From Alphaproteobacteria bacterium (lineage in GTDB: Bacteria; Pseudomonadota; Alphaproteobacteria; WRAU01; Hepatincolaceae): DNA of 64,000 bases. The notes below the pieces were generated by a model. That model had not been told where the DNA came from, made no database searches, and saw only the letters and a program-made list of their open reading frames with translations. Below are positions 37,953 to 47,354 of the stretch, in pieces. Positions within the stretch are counted from its first letter, which is position 1; every line of letters starts with the position of its first letter. A program made the translations under genes and the position numbers. The stretch covers positions 124,001-188,000 of the forward strand of contig WRAU01000001.1 in assembly GCA_009780035.1 (NCBI GenBank). Direction: 5' to 3'.

Positions 37953-38888
37953 TTATTTCTTTAATTTACTCAAATACTCATGAACATTTAAAGCGGCGAT
38001 ACATCCGCTAGCAGCTGAGGTTATTGCCTGCCGATAAATTTTATCCTGCACATCTCCTGCTGCGTAAATTCCCTCTATATGAACTCCATTCTTTTGGGCG
38101 CGGGTGTTATTAGTAATTAAATAATTATCTTCGTCAATATCTAAAGAATCTCCTAAGAACTTTGTATTAGGCGTATGCCCAATAGCCACAAAAAGTCCAT
38201 CTACATTTAACTTAGCTTTTTCCTGTGTTTTATTATTAATAACCGCCAAACTTTTAACTGCCTTGTTTTCGCCTAAAACTTCAAGAACCTCTGTATTCCA
38301 AAGTATTTCTACATTAGGTTGCGAAAATATTTTTTCCTGCATAATTTCTTCGCCTCTAAGATTATCTCTTCTATGGATTAAATAAACTTTTTTGGCGATA
38401 TTTGCTAAATAAATTACATCACCCAGTGCTGTATTTCCTCCGCCAACTACTGCCACTACTTGATTCTTAAAGAAAAAACCGTCGCATGTTGCACATGCAG
38501 ATACGCCAAATCCTTTAAATTCTTGCTCGCCTTTAATTCCTAAATATTTTGCTGAAGAACCAGTGGCAATAATTATGCTTTTAGCAGTATAAATTGCTGC
38601 TTCACCATGCAGAGTATATGGAGATTTTGAGAAATCTACCGATTTAATGGTATCAAAAACCATATTAACCCCTAAATCACGAGCTTGTTCTTCCATATTT
38701 TGCATAAGGGTTGCGCCTAAAATAGATTTATAGCCAGGATAATTTTCTACTTCCGTAGTTTGAGTAAGCTGACCGCCGATTTCAAGCCCTTGAATAATTG
38801 CTGCCTGCAGTCCGGCTCTAGCTGCGTAAATTCCTGCGGTATAGCCGGCTGGTCCGGATCCTATTATTATTAAATCTTTTATATCCAT
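37953..38888 (-). CDS. trxB: Thioredoxin reductase
   Basis: 311 residues: FAD-binding GSGPAGYTAGIYAARAG, the redox-active CATC (about 134-137, SACATCDGFFF), NADPH-binding GGGNTALGDV and the C-terminal GIYAAGDVQD. It reduces thioredoxin with NADPH. Convergent with ygfZ and divergent from the Lrp regulator. Confidence 0.95.
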   Translation of the reverse strand: MDIKDLIIIGSGPAGYTAGIYAARAGLQAAIIQGLEIGGQLTQTTEVENYPGYKSILGATLMQNMEEQARDLGVNMVFDTIKSVDFSKSPYTLHGEAAIYTAKSIIIATGSSAKYLGIKGEQEFKGFGVSACATCDGFFFKNQVVAVVGGGNTALGDVIYLANIAKKVYLIHRRDNLRGEEIMQEKIFSQPNVEILWNTEVLEVLGENKAVKSLAVINNKTQEKAKLNVDGLFVAIGHTPNTKFLGDSLDIDEDNYLITNNTRAQKNGVHIEGIYAAGDVQDKIYRQAITSAASGCIAALNVHEYLSKLKK

Positions 38889-39010
38889 GAGTTTTCCTAT
38901 AGTTTTTTACTTTCATACATTATACTATATTTTATAGCGTGTTGCGATTATATTATTGTGAAATAACGCCTGTTTGTGTTAAAATTATTTTTTTAAGAAA
39001 AAAAGGGCGA

Positions 39011-39496
39011 ATGATGGTGAAAAAACTTTTTAAACTTGATGATGTTGATATTAAGATTCTTAAAATCCTGCAAACCGATGGTAGAATCTCTAATATTGAT
39101 TTATCAGAGAAGGTTGGCATATCGCCTTCGCCATGTTTAAGAAGGTTAAGAACCCTAAAAGAACAGGGAATTATTAAATCTTACTATGCCGAGCTGGACG
39201 AGCAGTTTTTTGGCTATAATACTACCGTATTTGCTTCCGTAATTATTGCCTACAATAATGAGCTAGAGAAAGAGCAGTTTGAAGAAGAAATTGCGAAAAT
39301 TTCTTCAGTAAGAGAAATTTATGCGCTGGGAAGTGAAACGGAATACCTTATTAAAATAATTGCTAAGGATTGGTATGACTACAAGCATATTGTTAATACC
39401 AAAATTGCCAAAGTTCCTTTTATAAAAAAAATCCGCACTACACAAATTTTACGAACTATTAAACATGAGCATGGCTTTGAAATGAGTGATGAATAA
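39011..39496 (+). CDS. Lrp/AsnC-family transcriptional regulator
   Basis: About 161 residues: an N-terminal helix-turn-helix (LDDVDIKILKILQTDGRISN, SPSPCLRRLRTLKEQGII) and a C-terminal RAM effector-binding domain. These regulators sense amino acids as oligomers. The long upstream extension is non-coding in character, and ATG 39011 follows AAAAAGGGCGA. Its final three codons (GAT GAA TAA) form the start of hairpin element (f). Confidence 0.88.
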   Translation: MMVKKLFKLDDVDIKILKILQTDGRISNIDLSEKVGISPSPCLRRLRTLKEQGIIKSYYAELDEQFFGYNTTVFASVIIAYNNELEKEQFEEEIAKISSVREIYALGSETEYLIKIIAKDWYDYKHIVNTKIAKVPFIKKIRTTQILRTIKHEHGFEMSDE

Positions 39497-39608
39497 GGAA
39501 CAAAGAAGGGTATCCATTTAGATTTCAACGGCGGGTTCATATTGTGTCTTGCTTGCGTTATCGCCGCAATTCAATCTAAATATAACCCTTCTTTGTTCCT
39601 TATTCATC
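39488..39608. repeat. Locus-specific long hairpin element (f), at the 3-prime end of the Lrp gene
   Basis: The arms begin with the last three codons of the Lrp gene and extend about 37 nt with only a few mismatches (39488-39524 against 39572-39608). The first 24 positions pair perfectly. The core contains CGGCGGGTTCATATTGTGTC and ends ATCGCCGCAATT, loosely matching the GCGTTCAT...CCGC cores of (a) and (b). Confidence 0.8.
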
Positions 39609-39636
39609 TGTGTGGGAGGTAAAAGAGTTTTTTACC

Positions 39637-39664
39637 GTCATACCGTTGCAAAACGGTATCCATC
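39637..39664. repeat. REP-like single unit (R3)
   Basis: GTCATACCGTTGCAAAACGG followed by TATCCATC: one unit of the same family as R1, R2, R4 and R5. It lies between element (f) and the phage-like gene. Confidence 0.7.
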
Positions 39665-39682
39665 TTTGTTTATGAAAATAAA

Positions 39683-40409
39683 TTACATTTTAATACTTCT
39701 GCTATGAACCATGCTATTGTTTAAATTTATTAAATTGGCTACTCCAGCAATTAAATACATGTTAACGCCGAGGTTATCCATAGTGTTTTTGGTTTGACCG
39801 AAATCATAAACATTAGTTGCTCCTGCTCGGTGAGAGGAAAATTCAAAATATGGATTATCGTAATCTTTTGTGTTAGCTGGTATAGCTGCTTGAGTTGAAC
39901 CAATGACTGCAAAAGCTCCATCTCCTCACGATAATGCATTATCTATTCCTGCAAACCTTCCTCTAATATCGGGTATGGTATGATTATGCTTTTTAATTTC
40001 CCCAGTTTGCAGAACTAACAATGGTTCAGTATTATTAACTTGCCGAATAGTTCTATCTAAGGTATTAGGAGCATTAAATAACACATCTCCTGCCTCGTTA
40101 GTGTAGGTATCTATTTTTCCTTTCAGTAATGGATAATCTTCAAGTTTATACGCCAAAGTGCCATCGCAGAGGATATAATCGTAAACGCCATCGTTATAAG
40201 TTTTAAGATTTTGCGTTTGCATGTTTGTATCAATTTGAATTTTTCCTACTTGGCTTACAAAAAATGGTTTCATTAAAATATTGTAAATATCAACTAGAAA
40301 AGTATCTCTTGGAACTCTTCAATCATTACCCTCGCCATTGGTAGCTATAAAGTCTAATCCTCCAGAATTTTGTGCTATTTCATTATTGTATAAAGCTTTT
40401 TGTAGCCAT
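39683..40409 (-). pseudogene. Phage tail-collar-like gene with two in-frame TGA codons and a frameshift
   Basis: A strong GAGGAG (40418-40423) precedes ATG 40407-40409. Reading from it, one extra A in a five-A run (40397-40401) shifts the frame. If this is corrected, about 240 codons run to TAA at 39683-39685, broken only by TGA at 40319-40321 (GND-TGA-RVPRDTF) and 39926-39928 (DNALS-TGA-GDGAFAV). No TAA or TAG occurs and no TGG occurs, so both TGAs sit where Trp would be natural. The product resembles phage tail-collar/tail-fibre proteins (ILCDGT..., HNHTIPDIRGRF). No other phage gene is nearby. It is either a decaying remnant or a gene written in a UGA=Trp code. Confidence 0.65.
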
Positions 40410-40423
40410 AAGATTATCTCCTC

Positions 40424-40771
40424 TGTTTATTTTAATAAAATTAAATTATACTCTAAATGTATAAAACTGTCAAGCAATTTTTATAAAATAGAGTTTTTAA
40501 CCTAAAAATAAAAGGTATATAAAAAGGATAATTATATACATAAAAGACCAAGTAATCATCATACTGGCTACGCCTGTATCCATTTGTTGCAATATTTAGT
40601 TTTGCATAATAAATCCTATGGATACCGTGTTGCAGCACGGCATGACGGTAGAAAATAATATTTGGTCTAACAGGTATATAATTATCATAAAAAGATTATA
40701 AAAAACAAAATGAATTATTAAAAACTAATAAATAGTAAAGAAAAATTTGCAAAATATATATGATAGACATG
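40424..40771. other. Non-coding stretch upstream of the phage-like gene
   Basis: About 350 bp with no credible gene. It holds REP element R4 and very AT-rich flanks. A 61-codon minus-strand frame crosses R4 but is an accident of the repeat. Confidence 0.5.
40557..40648. repeat. REP-like inverted pair (R4)
   Basis: A degenerate left unit (CATACTGGCTACGCCTGTAT then CCAT) and an inverted right unit (ATGGATACCGTGTTGCAGCA then CGGCATGACGG) flank about 40 bp. The right unit is close to R1. Confidence 0.75.
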
Positions 40772-40848
40772 TGGTAGCGGAGGAGGGATTCGAACCCCCG
40801 ACACATGGATTATGATTCCACCGCTCTAACCAACTGAGCTACTCCGCC
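40772..40848 (-). tRNA. tRNA-Met (anticodon CAT), elongator type
   Basis: 77 nt on the minus strand. It folds as a standard cloverleaf: acceptor GGCGGAG/CTCCGCT with encoded CCA, D stem GCTC/GAGC, anticodon stem GTGGA/TCCAT around ATCATAA (anticodon CAT), T arm GGGGG-TTCGAAT-CCCTC. The G1-U72 pair and body fit the alphaproteobacterial elongator tRNA-Met rather than initiator or tRNA-Ile2, though that rests on resemblance. Confidence 0.93.
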
Positions 40849-40981
40849 GAAATTGTATCTGTTTTTTATAGTTTAATCCTAGATTTACCCTAAGGATACC
40901 CAACAAAGACAAATTTATTCTATGCGAAAAAAATGATTGTGTCAACAATAAATAGACAAGCACAAGGCAAGGACAGCGACT

Positions 40982-42337
40982 TTATTTATTAATAGTAATT
41001 TCCTTTATAAACTTATCGACATTGCCGTTTAAGCTATTAAACAACTCAATTTTAGATTCAGCTAAAGTTTTGCCAGCAGCAATAAGATTTTCAAGCGGTG
41101 TTAGATAAATTTCTTCGCCAAGTTTTCTATTAATTAAGCCGGTTTTTGCCATAGCTAAAACTTCACGCAGAATATCAAGCACTTTTTGACCTCTAATATT
41201 GGCATTAAATCCGCTGCTGATAATATCCTCACGCAAAGATGCCAAATCTTCATAACGCCATTTTTTAATTAAATTAAAAGCCTCATCTAATACGGCATTA
41301 TCATAAAGGATTCCTACAAACAATGCCGATAAACTTAGCAGATAGTCTTTATCAGGACAATCAGTCAATCGCGTTTCAAGATAGGTTTTTAAACGCACAT
41401 CCGGAAAAATAGTGCCAAGATGAGTTTCAAAATCGCCCATTTCGGGTTTAATATCTTTAAACTTATATTTGCCGGTCATAAAATCTTTAAAAGTAATATG
41501 AGGAATGCGGAGATAAGAGTTATCTCTAAATAAGAAATACATCGGCAGCATAATAGCATAATCCACATATTTTTCAATATTGAAATCATCTTCAAATACA
41601 GCACGCAATAAGCCAGATCTAGCACTGTCAGTATTTTGCCATACCCGCACGCGGCGGGTTAAATCGCCTGTCTGTTTGCCTTCAAAAATTGGTGAATTGG
41701 CATAAAGTGCAGCAACAAAAGGCTGTAAAGCCATAGCTGTTCTCATTTTTTTAACTAAATCAGCCTCGTTGGCATAATCTAAGTTAGTTTGCAGAGTGCA
41801 GGTTTGACGCATCATATTACGACCCTCAGTGCCGACTCTGCCCATATAATCGTTCATAATTTCGTATCTTTCTTTCGGCATAAGCGGAAGTTCGCTTAAA
41901 GAAAATTTAGGATTGATTCCTAAAAAATACATTCCAATATTCTGCTTATTTAAAATTGGTATTACCTCAGCAAAAAACTCTTCCACCAGGCTATTAAGAA
42001 TTTTAACATCGTTTACAGGAATTGAAGAAAACTCAAACTGTCCGGCTGGTTCAAGAGAAATATTGCCGATGCTGCTGCTAAGACCTATGGTATTACGCGA
42101 AGTTTTTTCGTTAATATCCTGCCATTTTTTGTGGTTAAAACCTCTTAAAACTGAATGAATTGTTGGTCTGTCTAAGCCGTATCCATGATTATAAGGCAAA
42201 GTTGAGAAGTGTTTTTTATCATAAAGGAAACTTTCAAACTCTAAGCCAACTTTAAAATCTGCAGGTTTTTTAAAACCATTGCTAAAGTAGTCTAATAGTT
42301 GATTTTTTTTAGTGATTTCTAGGTTTTCATAAGGCAC
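40982..42337 (-). CDS. gshA: Glutamate-cysteine ligase (GCS2 type)
   Basis: 451 residues of the plant/alphaproteobacterial GshA family (GCS2): VGLEFESFL, GNISLEPAGQFEFS, TCTLQTNLDYANEADLVKKM, ANSPIFEGKQTG and RVWQNTDSARSG. It makes gamma-glutamylcysteine, the first step of glutathione synthesis. Translation appears to start at GTG (42335-42337) with AAGGAAG about 10 nt upstream. Glutathione is the natural partner of the glutaredoxin half of the BolA-Grx fusion encoded later. Confidence 0.92.
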   Translation of the reverse strand: MPYENLEITKKNQLLDYFSNGFKKPADFKVGLEFESFLYDKKHFSTLPYNHGYGLDRPTIHSVLRGFNHKKWQDINEKTSRNTIGLSSSIGNISLEPAGQFEFSSIPVNDVKILNSLVEEFFAEVIPILNKQNIGMYFLGINPKFSLSELPLMPKERYEIMNDYMGRVGTEGRNMMRQTCTLQTNLDYANEADLVKKMRTAMALQPFVAALYANSPIFEGKQTGDLTRRVRVWQNTDSARSGLLRAVFEDDFNIEKYVDYAIMLPMYFLFRDNSYLRIPHITFKDFMTGKYKFKDIKPEMGDFETHLGTIFPDVRLKTYLETRLTDCPDKDYLLSLSALFVGILYDNAVLDEAFNLIKKWRYEDLASLREDIISSGFNANIRGQKVLDILREVLAMAKTGLINRKLGEEIYLTPLENLIAAGKTLAESKIELFNSLNGNVDKFIKEITINK

Positions 42338-42387
42338 TTATAGGGCTTCCTTGATTTTTATTAATATATTTTATATAGTATTTTTGC

Positions 42388-43116
42388 TTAAAAATTGCAA
42401 CTAATTATTTGAAAATTAATTAAAGCAGCCAAGCAGGCAGTTTCAGCTCGCAAAATATTTGTGTTAAAATGGACTTGCTTAACATAATCTATAGACTGTA
42501 AAAAGTTAACTTCGTCTGACGAAAAGCCTCCCTCAGGTCCTACTAAAAATATTATTTCTTTATTATGTGTTTCTTTGTTATTTAATAAATACTGCGACAT
42601 GGTAATGCCATTTGACCTCTCATACAGCCAAAAAATCTGCTGATTTTTATATTTATCTAAAAATTTTTCAAGATTAAGGCTATGATTAATAACTGGAACA
42701 TCAAGCCTTTCACACTGCTGAGAAGATAAAATCAGCTTTTGGCTGCTTTTTTCAATATCCACAGGCTTATTGGTGGTAAATGCTGTAATTACTTGCGTAA
42801 TTTCATGAACTCCCAGTTCAACAGATTTTTCTAAAACAAAATCATTAGCATCTTTTTTTAAAGGCGCATAAGCAAGATGCAAATGGCAGTTTTTAAGAGC
42901 AGGAGCTTTAATTAATTGCAGCACATTTACGGTTAGCTCTTTTTTTCCCATAGCGGATACTTGTGCTAAAAATTCGCCAGACGCATTAAAAACGGAGATA
43001 TAGTCTAACATTTTAATTCGCAGCACAGACAGATGATGAAAAGACGCACCGCCTATCTTCTGCGAAGAGTTTTCTTTCAGCGGAGCATTTATAAATAAAC
43101 GGGTTTTAATTTTCAT
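42388..43116 (-). CDS. rsmE: 16S rRNA m3U1498 methyltransferase RsmE
   Basis: 242 residues: an N-terminal PUA-like domain (FHHLSVLRIKMLDYISVFN) and a SPOUT methyltransferase knot with the signature LVGPEGGFSSDEV and the late ILRAETACLAAL. It methylates U1498 of 16S rRNA. It lies 50 bp upstream of gshA on the same strand and is divergent from ubiA. Confidence 0.93.
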   Translation of the reverse strand: MKIKTRLFINAPLKENSSQKIGGASFHHLSVLRIKMLDYISVFNASGEFLAQVSAMGKKELTVNVLQLIKAPALKNCHLHLAYAPLKKDANDFVLEKSVELGVHEITQVITAFTTNKPVDIEKSSQKLILSSQQCERLDVPVINHSLNLEKFLDKYKNQQIFWLYERSNGITMSQYLLNNKETHNKEIIFLVGPEGGFSSDEVNFLQSIDYVKQVHFNTNILRAETACLAALINFQIISCNF

Positions 43117-43183
43117 ATTGGCGTATTATTAAAATAATTGTATTATATTAAATATTTTAACATATTTCAAAGCAAATTAAGAA

Positions 43184-44059
43184 ATGAATTTCTCTAAGAT
43201 TAACTCTTATATTAAATTAACTAGACTAAACAGTCTCTTCGGCGCACTTTTACTTTTGCTGCCATCATATTGGAGTTTAGCTCTTAATAATTATAATGAA
43301 AGGATTGCAACTTTAATTGTTTTTTATGTTCTATTCTTTTTCGGCAGCATTTTAGCCAGAAGTTTCGGCTGTATTATTAATGATTTAGCTGATATGAAAA
43401 TAGACGCCCGTGTTAAGCGGACGAGAAACCGCCCCCTAGCTAATGGCGAGGTCAGCAAAAAAGAGGCATTTATACTGCTTTTTATACTGGGATGCCTGTT
43501 GCTTTTAATTTTATATATATTTAATGTAATTAGATACAATCCTTTTGCCACGATAATGGCTTTTTTATCGGTAATTTTAGTAGTAGTTTATCCTTTTTTT
43601 AAAAGATTCTTCTCAGCGCCGCAATTAGTGTTAGGGCTTACTTTTAATTGGGGGATATTTTTAGCAGATGCCCTGCTGAATTTTAAAATATCGAAAGTTT
43701 CAATATTCTTATATATTGCAGCCATAGTGTGGACAATTGCTTACGATACCGTTTATGCCTATCAAGACTATGAAGATGATAAAAAAATCGGAGTAAAATC
43801 AACTGCTGTTTTAATTGGTGAAAACCCTTACAAATGCTTGAAGATTATGTATATCATTTTTATGATGATTCTTATAGGAATTGGCAATATGAAAGATTAC
43901 AGCTGGGTGTTTTTTATGATTGTTGTTATGGCAAGCATGTTTTTATTATGGATATTAAGAAAATTAAATTATAAAAACGAAGATGCCTGCAGCCGCTTTT
44001 TTAAGTATAATGTATATTTTGCCACAGTTATTTGGCTGGCATTTTTAATAGGAAACTAG
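43184..44059 (+). CDS. ubiA: 4-hydroxybenzoate polyprenyltransferase UbiA
   Basis: 291 residues, about eight membrane segments, with both Asp-rich motifs: NDLADMKID (about 66) and YQDYEDDKKIG (about 193). It attaches the polyprenyl tail to 4-hydroxybenzoate in ubiquinone synthesis. ubiD follows after 3 bp, so consecutive enzymes of one pathway are coupled. Confidence 0.94.
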   Translation: MNFSKINSYIKLTRLNSLFGALLLLLPSYWSLALNNYNERIATLIVFYVLFFFGSILARSFGCIINDLADMKIDARVKRTRNRPLANGEVSKKEAFILLFILGCLLLLILYIFNVIRYNPFATIMAFLSVILVVVYPFFKRFFSAPQLVLGLTFNWGIFLADALLNFKISKVSIFLYIAAIVWTIAYDTVYAYQDYEDDKKIGVKSTAVLIGENPYKCLKIMYIIFMMILIGIGNMKDYSWVFFMIVVMASMFLLWILRKLNYKNEDACSRFFKYNVYFATVIWLAFLIGN

Positions 44060-44062
44060 ATT

Positions 44063-45577
44063 ATGAAAGATTTACGGGAGTTTATTGCAGTTTTAGAAAA
44101 AAATGGCGAGCTGCTAAGATTTAGTGAGCCTATTAATTCGCACCTAGAGCTTACCGAACTTCAAACAAGGCTGCTAAAGCAAGAAGGCGTAGCATTATTA
44201 TGTGATAATGTGCTGAATAAAGACGGCACTCCTAGTAAATATCCTGTTTTAATTAATTTATTCGGCAGCAAAAAAAGATTTGCACTGGGGCTTAATAAAT
44301 CTATGGAAGAAATTAAAGAATTAGGGGAATTGCTGGCTTTTTTAAAAAGCCCCCGTCCGCCTAAAAATCTTAAAGACGCTTTTAATTATTTGCCAATTCT
44401 TAAAAAAGTTATGAATATGTCGCCTAATGTAGTTAGCAAAGCTCCATCACAAGAAATTGTTTGGCAGGGCAATGATATTAATTTAGATGAACTGCCAATT
44501 CAGCACTGCCATCCCCTAGATGCTGCACCGCTTATAACCTGGGGAATTGCTATTACTCATGGTCCTACTTTCGGCGATAATGAAAGCGAAGATATTGATG
44601 ATTATAATCTTGGAATTTACCGTATGCAGAAGTTAGGTAAAAATAAACTAATTATGCGCTGGCTGGCGCATAGAGGAGGAGCCCAGCAGTTTTTACGCTG
44701 GAAGCAGAAATTTCCTAATACCGATATGCCTGCTTGTATAGCTATTGGTGTTGACCCTGCCCTTACTATTGCCGGTGTATGTCCGGTGCCGGATAATTTA
44801 TCGGAATATAAATTTGCAGGACTTTTAGCAGATAAAAAAATAGAATTAGTTCAGAGTAAAACTAACAATATGCTAGTGCCAGCCCATGCAGAAATTATTT
44901 TAGAAGGCTATGTATCGCATAGCGAGACTGCTCCAGAGGGTCCTTACGGCGATCATACAGGGTATTACAACGAGGTAGATGAATTTCCAGTATTTAATAT
45001 TACAGCTATTACTATGCGGAAAAATCCCATTTATTTATCAACATTTACCAGCCGTCCGCCCGATGAACCTTCAATTTTAGCGGAATGTTTAAACGATATG
45101 TTTGTGCCGTTTATTAAGCAGCAGTTTCCAGAAATAGAAGATTTCTATTTACCTGCCGATGCTTGTTCTTACCGCATGGCATTTGTTTCTATAAAAAAAG
45201 CCTATGCCGGACAGGCTAAGCGGATAATGATGGGAATTTGGTCGTATTTGCGGCAGTTTATGTATACGAAATTTATTGTGGTAGTAGATAGCGATATTGA
45301 TGTGCGGAATATAGCAGATGTTCTATGGGCAGTTTCTACAAATGTAGATCCGGTAAGGGACAGCATGATAGTAGAAAATACTCCCATAGATTATTTAGAT
45401 TTTGCTTCTCCTGTATCGGGGTTAGGTTCAAAAATGGGTATTGATGCCACCGCGAAAATTTACCCCGAAACAAATCGTGAATGGGGGCGTAAGATAGTTA
45501 TGAGCAGTGATGTTAAACAGTCTGTAGATGTTTTATGGGAAAAACTGCAAAAAAATTTGATGAATTCTAAAAAATAG
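44063..45577 (+). CDS. ubiD: UbiD family decarboxylase
   Basis: 504 residues of the prenylated-FMN decarboxylase family: NLGIYRMQ, LGKNKLIMRWLAHRGGAQ, PEGPYGDHTGYYNEVDEFPVF and SSDVKQSVDVLWEKL. It decarboxylates 3-polyprenyl-4-hydroxybenzoate right after UbiA, using a cofactor made by UbiX, which is not in the window. It is in an operon with ubiA, and a REP element follows it. Confidence 0.95.
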   Translation: MKDLREFIAVLEKNGELLRFSEPINSHLELTELQTRLLKQEGVALLCDNVLNKDGTPSKYPVLINLFGSKKRFALGLNKSMEEIKELGELLAFLKSPRPPKNLKDAFNYLPILKKVMNMSPNVVSKAPSQEIVWQGNDINLDELPIQHCHPLDAAPLITWGIAITHGPTFGDNESEDIDDYNLGIYRMQKLGKNKLIMRWLAHRGGAQQFLRWKQKFPNTDMPACIAIGVDPALTIAGVCPVPDNLSEYKFAGLLADKKIELVQSKTNNMLVPAHAEIILEGYVSHSETAPEGPYGDHTGYYNEVDEFPVFNITAITMRKNPIYLSTFTSRPPDEPSILAECLNDMFVPFIKQQFPEIEDFYLPADACSYRMAFVSIKKAYAGQAKRIMMGIWSYLRQFMYTKFIVVVDSDIDVRNIADVLWAVSTNVDPVRDSMIVENTPIDYLDFASPVSGLGSKMGIDATAKIYPETNREWGRKIVMSSDVKQSVDVLWEKLQKNLMNSKK

Positions 45578-45591
45578 CAGGTATGTTCTTT

Positions 45592-45703
45592 TCGTCATGC
45601 CTATGCCGACACGGCATCTATTTGCAGAGTGTTTAGGTGTTGAACTATGAATTTAATGTTAGCCTAATCACCTAATAGATACCAGCTTTCACTGGTATGA
45701 CGG
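45592..45703. repeat. REP-like inverted pair (R5) between ubiD and lysS
   Basis: The left unit CGTCATGCCTATGCCGACAC then GGCATCTATT and the right unit AGATACCAGCTTTCACTGGT then ATGACGG lie about 60 bp apart in inverted orientation. The outer ends match R1-R4, while the internal stems differ between units. Confidence 0.75.
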
Positions 45704-45779
45704 ATTTTGTATATTTATATAATAAAAAATAGTTTTACTATTTAGAAAATTTAGATTATAAGTAAATCATAAAGCAAAC

Positions 45780-47348
45780 ATGGATAGCGTAATGAAATTT
45801 AAAGAAGCTGGTATGCAGTCTAAGTCTTGGGCTTTTGAAGAAGCTAGGAAAATTTTAGATAGAATAAATAATCAAACCCCCAAAAAAGGCTATGTTCTAT
45901 TTGAAACAGGCTATGGACCATCAGGGCTTCCGCACATCGGCACTTTTGGCGAAGTTGCCCGCACTACTATGGTTATGTATGCTTTTTCGCAAATCTCAGA
46001 TATTCCTACAAAATTAGTAGCTTTTTCTGACGATTTAGATGGCTTTAGAAAAGTTCCAACCAACATTCCTAATCAAGAAGATATGAAAAACTATCTTGGA
46101 TTGCCATTAACGAAAGTAAAAGATCCTTTTGGATTATATCCTAGTTTTGGAGAGCATAACAACGCCAAACTCCAAGAGTTTTTAGATAAATTCGGTTTTA
46201 AATACGAATTTTACAGCTCCACAAAATGCTATACAAGCGGTATGTTTGACGAGGCATTAATGCAGGTTTTAAAACATTATGATGAAATTCTTAAAGTTAT
46301 GCTGCCAACTTTAGGCGGCGAGCGGCAAGAAACTTATTCGCCTTTTTTACCGATTAGTAAAAAAAGCGGCAAAGTTCTTCAAGCTAAAGTTGTGTCGCAT
46401 TCTGCAAAAGACGGCACAATTACTTATATAGAGGAAGATGGAAGTGAGGAAACTACATCTGTTATAGGCGGAGCTTGCAAACTGCAGTGGAAAGTTGACT
46501 GGGCAATGCGCTGGTATGCCTTAGAGGTTGATTATGAAATGTCGGGTAAAGATTTAATACCATCAGTTGAATTATCTTCTAAAATTTGTAAAATTCTAGG
46601 CAAACAGCCGCCGTTGTCTTTTACATATGAATTATTTTTAGATGATAAAGGCGAGAAAATTTCTAAATCTAAAGGTAATGGACTTTCTATAGAAGAATGG
46701 CTGCGTTATGGCAATCAAGAAAGTTTAGCCTATTATATGTATCAAAAGCCTAAAACTGCAAAAAGACTATACTTTGATGTTATTCCTAAAAGTATTGATG
46801 AATGGCTGGCTTCTGTATCTAAATATAATAGCCTTGAACTATCGGCAAAAGCAGAAAGTCCAATTTTTTTTACTCATCAAGATAGTCCTCCGCAAGGCTT
46901 AGAAGAAATCAGTTTTTCTCTGCTTTTAAATTTAGTAAGTGTTTTGCATACGGAAGATAAAAACCTAGTATGGCAGTTTATTAATAAATATAAAGTTGTA
47001 AATGAATCCACAAAAGAAGTTGTTGATAATCTATTAGATTATGCCATAAATTATTATGACGATTTCGTTAAACCGACAATTTCTTATAAAAATCTTAATG
47101 CGGCAGAAAAAGGTCTGCTGGCAAAATTAGCAGATAGTCTATCAGCATTGCCGGAAAATTCTACAGGAGCAGAAGTGCAAAGTGCTGTATATAATGTAGG
47201 CAAAGAAAGCGGCATGGAATTAAGAGATTGGTTTAAATTACTTTACGAGAGTTTATTGGGGCAAGAAGAGGGTCCGCGCATGGGGAATTTTTTCGCCCTT
47301 TATGGTTTAAAAAATTCTATAGAATTAATCAATAACAAGATAGGATAA
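45780..47348 (+). CDS. lysS: Class I lysyl-tRNA synthetase
   Basis: 522 residues with a class I Rossmann signature (ETGYGPSGLPHIGTFGEVAR) and the KMSKS loop EKISKSKGNG, unrelated to the usual class II LysRS. The archaeal-type enzyme is common in alphaproteobacteria, including Rickettsia. It charges tRNA-Lys. The start may be ATG 45780 or ATG 45792; neither has a strong ribosome-binding site. gcrA follows after 6 bp. Confidence 0.95.
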   Translation: MDSVMKFKEAGMQSKSWAFEEARKILDRINNQTPKKGYVLFETGYGPSGLPHIGTFGEVARTTMVMYAFSQISDIPTKLVAFSDDLDGFRKVPTNIPNQEDMKNYLGLPLTKVKDPFGLYPSFGEHNNAKLQEFLDKFGFKYEFYSSTKCYTSGMFDEALMQVLKHYDEILKVMLPTLGGERQETYSPFLPISKKSGKVLQAKVVSHSAKDGTITYIEEDGSEETTSVIGGACKLQWKVDWAMRWYALEVDYEMSGKDLIPSVELSSKICKILGKQPPLSFTYELFLDDKGEKISKSKGNGLSIEEWLRYGNQESLAYYMYQKPKTAKRLYFDVIPKSIDEWLASVSKYNSLELSAKAESPIFFTHQDSPPQGLEEISFSLLLNLVSVLHTEDKNLVWQFINKYKVVNESTKEVVDNLLDYAINYYDDFVKPTISYKNLNAAEKGLLAKLADSLSALPENSTGAEVQSAVYNVGKESGMELRDWFKLLYESLLGQEEGPRMGNFFALYGLKNSIELINNKIG

Positions 47349-47354
47349 TATATT

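Noticed and set aside
39751-39939. 62-codon minus-strand frame inside the tail-collar gene
   Set aside because: It is an out-of-phase shadow; the in-phase translation through the TGA gives the protein-like sequence.
40453-40638. 61-codon minus-strand frame upstream of the phage-like gene
   Set aside because: It spans REP element R4 and has no ribosome-binding site or protein-like composition.
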